A DNA stretch of 9,489 bases from an uncultured Prevotella sp. Its GTDB lineage: Bacteria; Bacteroidota; Bacteroidia; Bacteroidales; Bacteroidaceae. Shown piece after piece: positions 5,867 to 9,489 of the stretch. The DNA lies in NCBI GenBank assembly GCA_946999025.1, contig CAMQBP010000060.1, positions 1-9,489 on the forward strand, read 5' to 3'. The stretch's first letter is position 1. Each line of letters starts with the position of its first letter. The position numbers and the translations under genes are program-made. The notes beneath the pieces were generated by a model that was given only the letters and a program-made list of their open reading frames with translations, did not search any database and was not told the DNA's origin.

Positions 5867-6457
5867 ATGAACAACAGGAAAAGTATTGTCGCCCTCACGG
5901 GTGGCATCGGGTCGGGCAAGAGTTATGTCTGCCAATTGCTCAAGCAGCAGGGCATCGTCGTCTACGACTGTGATGAGGCCGCCAAACGACTCATGCGAGA
6001 AGATGGTCAGCTGCGGCAACGGCTCATACAACTGGTGGGATCGGATGTGTACGTGGGAACGGATCTTCAAAAGTCGGTGCTCGCCCAGTTCCTGCTGGCA
6101 TCAGAGGCCAACAAACAAGCGGTCAACGACATCGTTCACCCCGCCGTGGCCACCGACTTTCTACAGTCGCCGCTGCAGTGGGTAGAGAGTGCCATCTTGT
6201 TTGACGCTCATTTCGACCGACGCATCAGGCCCGACAAGGTGATATGCGTCACGGCACCCTTGGAGATTCGTGTGGAACGCATCATGCAGCGCGATGGCAT
6301 CAGCCACGAAAAGGCCACGGCATGGATTAACAGTCAGATGCCACAAGAAGAGATGGTCCGACTGAGCGACATGGAACTCGTCAACGACGGAAAAGCTAAT
6401 TTACCCCAACAAATAGAGAAAATTTTAGAACTGCTGCACCGCGACCACATCCTATAA
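5867..6457 (+). CDS. coaE: Dephospho-CoA kinase
   Basis: A 196-residue P-loop kinase that phosphorylates the 3' hydroxyl of dephospho-CoA, the last step of coenzyme A synthesis. The Walker A loop GGIGSGKS is at 12-19. D34 in VVYDCDEAAKRL matches the conserved catalytic Asp, IVHP is at 89-92, and the lid-like RVERIMQRDGISHEKA spans about 135-150. The usual PLLFE segment appears here as the looser AILFDA (109-114). Length is normal (E. coli 206). An ATG at 5850 is out of frame and stops after six codons, so 5867 is the start. It lies 23 bases after ybbR in the same operon. Confidence 0.95.
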   Translation: MNNRKSIVALTGGIGSGKSYVCQLLKQQGIVVYDCDEAAKRLMREDGQLRQRLIQLVGSDVYVGTDLQKSVLAQFLLASEANKQAVNDIVHPAVATDFLQSPLQWVESAILFDAHFDRRIRPDKVICVTAPLEIRVERIMQRDGISHEKATAWINSQMPQEEMVRLSDMELVNDGKANLPQQIEKILELLHRDHIL

Positions 6458-6523
6458 TATAAGGTGTACAGGGTTGCGGGGTGGTACATGTATCATCTAT
6501 CAAACGAAAATTAACGAATAACA

Positions 6524-6961
6524 ATGGAAACAATTCTTTCAATCGCAGGTAAGCCAGGACTTTATAAATTGGTGTCACGCGGAAAAATGAACCTCATCGT
6601 CGAATCGCTCGATGAAACACATCGCCGTATGCCGGCCTTCTTCACCGACAGGGTTACCAATTTGGGCGACATCGCCATGTACACCGACGCCGATGACGTA
6701 CCACTGTGGAAGGTGCTCAAGGGCGTGGGCGAACAGGAACAAAACAAGCTGGTATCGTTCAATTATAAGAAGGCCAACAGCAAGCAACTGCGCGAATATT
6801 TCGCCAAGGTGCTGCCGTCATTCGATCAGGATCGCGTGCACGACAGCGACATCAGGAAACTGCTTCAGTGGTACGACATCCTCGTGAAGAACGACATGAC
6901 CGACTTTGAAACCCTTTTCTCACCCGAAAAGAAAGAAAACGACGAGGAAGCAACCGAATAA
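6524..6961 (+). CDS. DUF5606 family protein
   Basis: A 145-residue soluble protein beginning METILSIAGKPGLYKLVSRG, the conserved opening of a Bacteroidota-restricted family annotated as DUF5606. Further conserved-looking stretches are LIVESLDETHRRMPAF (about 24-39), VTNLGDIAMYTD (44-55) and a C-terminal helical part DRVHDSDIRKLLQWYDIL. The tail from about 132 is acidic and Lys-rich and probably disordered. There is no signal peptide or membrane segment. Its function is unknown. It sits 66 bases after coaE as the last gene of the nusB operon, which suggests a basic cytoplasmic role, but nothing in the sequence names one. Confidence 0.85.
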   Translation: METILSIAGKPGLYKLVSRGKMNLIVESLDETHRRMPAFFTDRVTNLGDIAMYTDADDVPLWKVLKGVGEQEQNKLVSFNYKKANSKQLREYFAKVLPSFDQDRVHDSDIRKLLQWYDILVKNDMTDFETLFSPEKKENDEEATE

Positions 6962-6964
6962 AGG

Positions 6965-7015
6965 TAGGGGCGTGATTTATCACGTTCCGCTTTTCATGGA
7001 ACGATGTTTTGTTTA
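6965..7015 (+). terminator. Hairpin pair downstream of the nusB operon; possible terminator and REP-like unit
   Basis: Immediately after the DUF5606 stop there is CGTGA-ttta-TCACG (6971-6984) preceded by gtagggg. It overlaps a second hairpin, CGTTCC (6983-6988) with GGAACG (6998-7003), which is followed by atgttttgttt. The two stems share CG and cannot both be complete. The T tract is weak, so termination is plausible but not certain. The gtaggggcgtgatt...cacg pattern resembles dispersed palindromic repeats I recall from other bacterial genomes. Confidence 0.5.
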
Positions 7016-7045
7016 CGTTATTTAACATTTTTGCGTGCAATGTTT

Positions 7046-7053
7046 TAGGTTTG
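7046..7053 (+). promoter_or_regulatory. Candidate -7 element for the lipoprotein gene
   Basis: TAGGTTTG matches TAnnTTTG exactly. No TTTG or TTG lies at the usual 19-21 base distance upstream, so the -33 element is weak or absent. It would give a leader of about 95 nt before the ATG at 7155. Confidence 0.4.
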
Positions 7054-7154
7054 TCGGTTGTTTATTTTTCAGAAGCAACGCATACTTGTCATAAACACGG
7101 TCAAGACATGGGTTGCTTTGCTGACAAACAATGATAATTCTAACAAACAAAAAA

Positions 7155-7787
7155 ATGAAGAAAATGAAGAAAAATGTAGGGATGGCATGGCTGTTAGCGG
7201 CTTGTCTTACCCTGGGTGCAACCTCGCTAACCTCTTGTCTTGGTTCCAACGAAGACAACCAGGTAAAGATCACGAAAGAAGAGGTACAATTGGCATTTGC
7301 CAAGGTGAAGGGTAAGCATACCGGCAAACTGATTTATCCGCAGCGGGTGGTGACGAGTGCCTCAGACCGCACTGACACGCTGGACATCTCGTGGTCGCTG
7401 ACAACAGACAGTACGATGGTCATCCACAACTTCCCTGTCAAGGCCTTGGCAGAGAACGTGACCAACACCGAATTGCAGAAACTGCTGCTCACGGCACCCG
7501 CCCAGGACTTGAAGTGCAACATCGGCTTCTATAGCGTGTCGCCCGTAGCCTTTGTCATACAGCCCACCCGACTGACCTACCAGTTGGATGACCATGGGGT
7601 GAGCAAGAAGTATGAAGTGGCATTCTATTACAACATCCCCGGTTCGATCGGTGTTTACAATGAGAAGGAGGGACAGGCAAAGATGATTATGCAGATTGTG
7701 CAAGCAGCCATCTTCGAACAAGGACAGGAGAAGGAGCTTTTCCGACAAGGCATTCCTTTGATTTTATCTGAGAAGAAAAAGAAGTAA
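7155..7787 (+). CDS. Probable surface or periplasmic lipoprotein, DUF4840-like
   Basis: From the ATG at 7155 the product has 210 residues. It starts with a lipoprotein signal: basic MKKMKKN, a hydrophobic core WLLAACLTLGA, and a lipobox L25-T-S-C28. After Cys28 comes LGSNEDNQ; acidic residues a few positions after the Cys are associated with surface export of lipoproteins in Bacteroidota, so surface display is possible. The mature part looks beta-rich: HTGKLIYPQRVV, DTLDISWSLTTDSTMVIHNFPVKALA, DLKCNIGFYSVSPVAFVIQP. It resembles what I recall of the Bacteroidales DUF4840 family, function unknown. The frame is open back to an ATG at 7131, but that start adds a non-basic MIILTN, and 7155 or 7164 give a better signal peptide. 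It appears monocistronic. Confidence 0.7.
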   Translation: MKKMKKNVGMAWLLAACLTLGATSLTSCLGSNEDNQVKITKEEVQLAFAKVKGKHTGKLIYPQRVVTSASDRTDTLDISWSLTTDSTMVIHNFPVKALAENVTNTELQKLLLTAPAQDLKCNIGFYSVSPVAFVIQPTRLTYQLDDHGVSKKYEVAFYYNIPGSIGVYNEKEGQAKMIMQIVQAAIFEQGQEKELFRQGIPLILSEKKKK

Positions 7788-7830
7788 AAATATTCCCTGG
7801 GACCGCAAGGCACCCAGGGAATATTTTTTT
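7786..7830 (+). terminator. Strong bidirectional intrinsic terminator
   Basis: A 16-bp perfect stem, AAAAATATTCCCTGGG (7786-7801) with CCCAGGGAATATTTTT (7813-7828), surrounds an 11-base loop and continues into T residues to 7830. The left arm overlaps the TAA of the lipoprotein gene. Read on the other strand it also ends in five T residues, so it can terminate metY transcription arriving from the right. Confidence 0.9.
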
Positions 7831-7849
7831 GGGGAATAGGCTTTCGCCA

Positions 7850-7950
7850 GGTTTCCTAAGACCCATAGATTTCATAGAATCCCCTAGGGGTCCCTAGATT
7901 TCCTAGAATCCCTAGGGTTCCTAGTTTTCCTATACCCCCTAGGATTCCTA
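7850..7950. repeat. 9-10 bp degenerate tandem repeat, 11 units, after metY
   Basis: On the minus strand (metY sense) the array reads TAGGAATCC, TAGGGGGTA, TAGGAAAAC, TAGGAACCC, TAGGGATTC, TAGGAAATC, TAGGGACCCC, TAGGGGATTC, TATGAAATC, TATGGGTCT, TAGGAAACC. That is nine 9-mers and two 10-mers with consensus TAGGRANNC. It begins 10 bases after the metY stop and ends about 20 bases short of the terminator, filling almost the whole gap between the two genes. Confidence 0.9.
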
Positions 7951-7960
7951 TGATTATTTT

Positions 7961-9238
7961 TTATCCCAGGCTTTGCTTGATATCATCCAGCAAATCTTCC
8001 ACGTCCTCGATGCCCACAGAGAGGCGGATGAGGGTGGGGTCGATGCCTGAGGCGCGCAACTGCTCGTCACTCAGCTGGCGATGGGTGTGGCTGGCGGGAT
8101 GCAGCACGCAGGTGCGACTGTCGGCCACGTGGGTGGCGATGTTGATGAGGCGCAGCGAGTCCATGAACTTCACGGCCGTCTCGCGGTCACCTTTCAGGCC
8201 GAAGGCAATCACGCCGCACGACCCGCCCGGCAAGTATTTCTGTCCCAAGGCGTAATGCTGGTCACTCTTCAGTCCACAGTAGTGAACCCATGCCACGTGC
8301 TCATTTGCCTCAAGGAACTCGGCGATACGCTGAGCGTTCTGGCAGTGACGCGGCATGCGCAGGTGCAGCGTCTCCAGACCTAAGTTGAGCAAGAAGGCGT
8401 TCTGCGGCGACGGAATGGAGCCAAGGTCGCGCATGAGTTGTGCCACCAACTTGGTGAGGTAGCCCATTTTGCCGAAATCTTTCGCATACGTCAGTCCGTG
8501 GTACGAGTCATCAGGCATGCACAGTCCGGGGAACTTGTCAGCGTGCGCCATCCAATCGAAGTTGCCGCTGTCCACAACTACTCCTCCTACGGCGGCCGCA
8601 TGTCCGTCCATATACTTGGTGGTAGAGTGGGTCACGATGTCGCATCCCCACTCGAAAGGCCTACAGTTAATGGGTGTGGCGAAGGTGTTATCCACGATGA
8701 GCGGCACGCCGTTGCGATGGGCGATGCGCGCAAACTTCTCGATATCCAGCACGCGGCATCCCGGGTTGGAGATGGTTTCGCCGAACATGGCGCGCGTGTT
8801 GGGGCGGAAAGCCTTTTGTATCTCCTCTTCCGATGCGTCCTGGTCGATGAAGGTGCAGTCGATGCCCAGTTTCTTCATCGTCACGCCAAAGAGGTTGAAC
8901 GTGCCGCCGTAAATCTCGGTGGAGGCCACGATGTGCGATCCCGCCTCGCAGATGTTGAACATGGCGTAGAAGTTGGCAGCTTGTCCGCTGGAAGTGAGCA
9001 TGGCACCCACGCCTCCTTCTAAGGCAGCTATCTTCTGTGCCACGGCGTCGTTGGTGGGGTTGGCCAAACGGGTGTAGAAGTAGCCCGATTTCTTCAGGTC
9101 GAAGAGCTGTGCCATCTCCTCGGTGTTATCATATTTGAAAGTGGTACTCTGATAAATAGGGGGTTGAACGGGTTGTCCGTTTTGTGGCTTCCATCCTCCG
9201 CGGATGCAGAGGGTTGCCGGTTTCAATTTCTTTTCCAT
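7961..9238 (-). CDS. metY: O-acetylhomoserine aminocarboxypropyltransferase (sulfhydrylase)
   Basis: A 425-residue PLP enzyme of the Cys/Met-metabolism family. The internal-aldimine lysine is K208 in THSTTKYMDGH, the PLP-N1 aspartate D183 in IVDNTFATP, and the phosphate-binding YTR (55-57) and SSGQAA (83-88) segments are present. The C-terminus shows SRTCVLHPASHTHRQLSDEQL followed by RLSVGIEDVEDLLDDI. The length above 420, with the insertion around 226-260 (FDWMAHADKFPG to YAKDFG), fits MetY, which makes homocysteine from O-acetylhomoserine and sulfide. Shorter MetB/MetC-type enzymes have about 385-400 residues. The start MEKKLKPATLCIRGG is typical. It is monocistronic, transcribed convergently with the lipoprotein gene and divergently from the sulfatase. 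Confidence 0.93.
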   Translation of the reverse strand: MEKKLKPATLCIRGGWKPQNGQPVQPPIYQSTTFKYDNTEEMAQLFDLKKSGYFYTRLANPTNDAVAQKIAALEGGVGAMLTSSGQAANFYAMFNICEAGSHIVASTEIYGGTFNLFGVTMKKLGIDCTFIDQDASEEEIQKAFRPNTRAMFGETISNPGCRVLDIEKFARIAHRNGVPLIVDNTFATPINCRPFEWGCDIVTHSTTKYMDGHAAAVGGVVVDSGNFDWMAHADKFPGLCMPDDSYHGLTYAKDFGKMGYLTKLVAQLMRDLGSIPSPQNAFLLNLGLETLHLRMPRHCQNAQRIAEFLEANEHVAWVHYCGLKSDQHYALGQKYLPGGSCGVIAFGLKGDRETAVKFMDSLRLINIATHVADSRTCVLHPASHTHRQLSDEQLRASGIDPTLIRLSVGIEDVEDLLDDIKQSLG

Positions 9239-9267
9239 AATTATTTATCTATAAAATATTCATTCTG

Positions 9268-9275
9268 CAAAGTTA
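9268..9275 (-). promoter_or_regulatory. -7 element of the metY promoter
   Basis: On the minus strand TAACTTTG (9275-9268) matches TAnnTTTG and is identical to the rplY -7 element. It lies 29 bases before the metY ATG. No good TTTG is present at the expected -33 position, where the palindrome 9290-9304 lies instead. Confidence 0.6.
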
Positions 9276-9289
9276 TACGTTTTTGAAAA

Positions 9290-9304
9290 AAACATCTCAT
9301 GTTT
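9290..9304. promoter_or_regulatory. Palindrome between the divergent metY and sulfatase promoters
   Basis: AAACAT-CTC-ATGTTT is a perfect inverted repeat with 6-bp arms. Its centre (9297) coincides with the midpoint between the two opposing -7 elements (9275 and 9318), so it covers the expected -33 zone of both promoters. Neither promoter has a consensus -33, which suits a site for an activator or shared regulator. This is inference. Confidence 0.4.
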
Positions 9305-9317
9305 AGCGTGTTTTTAG

Positions 9318-9325
9318 TATATTTG
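9318..9325 (+). promoter_or_regulatory. -7 element of the sulfatase gene promoter
   Basis: TATATTTG matches TAnnTTTG exactly. No consensus -33 is found 19-21 bases upstream. The start site would be near 9329, giving a leader of about 60 nt that contains an 8-bp tandem repeat. Confidence 0.55.
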
Positions 9326-9345
9326 CGCAACGATTAAACTACAAA

Positions 9346-9377
9346 ACTCATAAACTCGTCAACTCGTAAACTCGTAA
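9346..9377 (+). repeat. 8-bp tandem repeat in the sulfatase leader
   Basis: Four consecutive octamers, actcataa, actcgtca, actcgtaa and actcgtaa, followed by a partial act and a run of A, end about 10 bases before the sulfatase ATG. In-frame TAA at 9380-9382 blocks translation from within the array into the gene. Confidence 0.8.
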
Positions 9378-9388
9378 ACTAAAAACTA

Positions 9389-9489
9389 ATGTCCACCCAC
9401 TACTCCCTCCCCGGCTCGCTGCTCCTCTTAGCCCTGCAAGCCACCGCACAAAATCATCAACGCCCCAACATCCTCTACATCATGAGCGA
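9389..9489 (+). CDS. Secreted sulfatase (arylsulfatase family), 5' end only
   Basis: The frame from the ATG at 9389 gives 33 codons to the window edge. Residues 1-20 resemble a signal peptide (SLLLLALQATA, with cleavage likely before QNHQ), and RPNILYIMS follows, the standard first strand of the sulfatase/alkaline phosphatase fold that normally continues with a metal-binding Asp-Asp just past the edge. Such enzymes in Bacteroidota remove sulfate from host or plant glycans in the periplasm or outside the cell. The signal peptide is odd in having no Lys or Arg in its n-region; an in-frame stop at 9380-9382 excludes an earlier start. The Cys/Ser active-site motif and the subfamily are beyond the window. 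Confidence 0.8.
   Translation, partial: MSTHYSLPGSLLLLALQATAQNHQRPNILYIMS

Noticed and set aside
8438..9022. Plus-strand frame of 194 codons opposite metY
   Set aside because: It is a shadow of the strongly conserved metY coding sequence and has no motif of its own.

Overview
The window reads as chromosomal DNA of a Bacteroidota bacterium, most likely a Prevotella-type member of the Bacteroidales. The evidence is a Bacteroidota-specific gene set (long NusB with the N-terminal extension of this phylum, a DUF5606 protein, a DUF4840-like lipoprotein, a CTC-type L25), several promoters of the Bacteroides form (TTTG, about 20 bases, TAnnTTTG), no obvious Shine-Dalgarno sequences, and the start of a secreted sulfatase. 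No rRNA, tRNA, CRISPR array, transposase or phage gene is visible.

Layout. Bases 1-53 hold the first codons of sucC on the minus strand with its promoter behind it. At 322-546 on the plus strand is the secreted N-terminus of an outer-membrane beta-barrel/TonB-receptor-like protein that stops after 74 codons and looks like a gene remnant. A minus-strand translation and purine operon follows, transcribed from about 3350 down to 645: rplY (L25/CTC), pth, hslR (S4-domain RNA-binding protein) and purN. It ends in a strong hairpin terminator at 551-618. Divergent from it is the plus-strand housekeeping operon nusB - yajC - ybbR - coaE - DUF5606 (3481-6961). Next come a stand-alone lipoprotein gene (7155-7787) with a bidirectional terminator, metY/O-acetylhomoserine sulfhydrylase on the minus strand (7961-9238), and the start of a divergent plus-strand sulfatase gene (from 9389).

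Most genes are ordinary housekeeping genes: ribosome stability and recycling (L25, Pth, Hsp15-like), transcription antitermination (NusB), Sec accessory (YajC), CoA synthesis (CoaE), purine synthesis (PurN) and sulfur assimilation (MetY). I see no new defence or mobile system. The structure not explained by genes lies between them. Short-period degenerate tandem repeats sit at gene edges: 10 bp at the purN stop, 9 bp x 14 between pth and hslR starting inside the pth stop, 4 bp ending on the yajC start, 9-10 bp x 11 just after the metY stop, and 8 bp just before the sulfatase start. Both intergenic spaces with paired divergent promoters (rplY/nusB and metY/sulfatase) carry a perfect short palindrome almost exactly midway between the two -7 elements. 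rplY also has a long, GC-rich, hairpin-containing leader of about 170 nt that may be regulatory.
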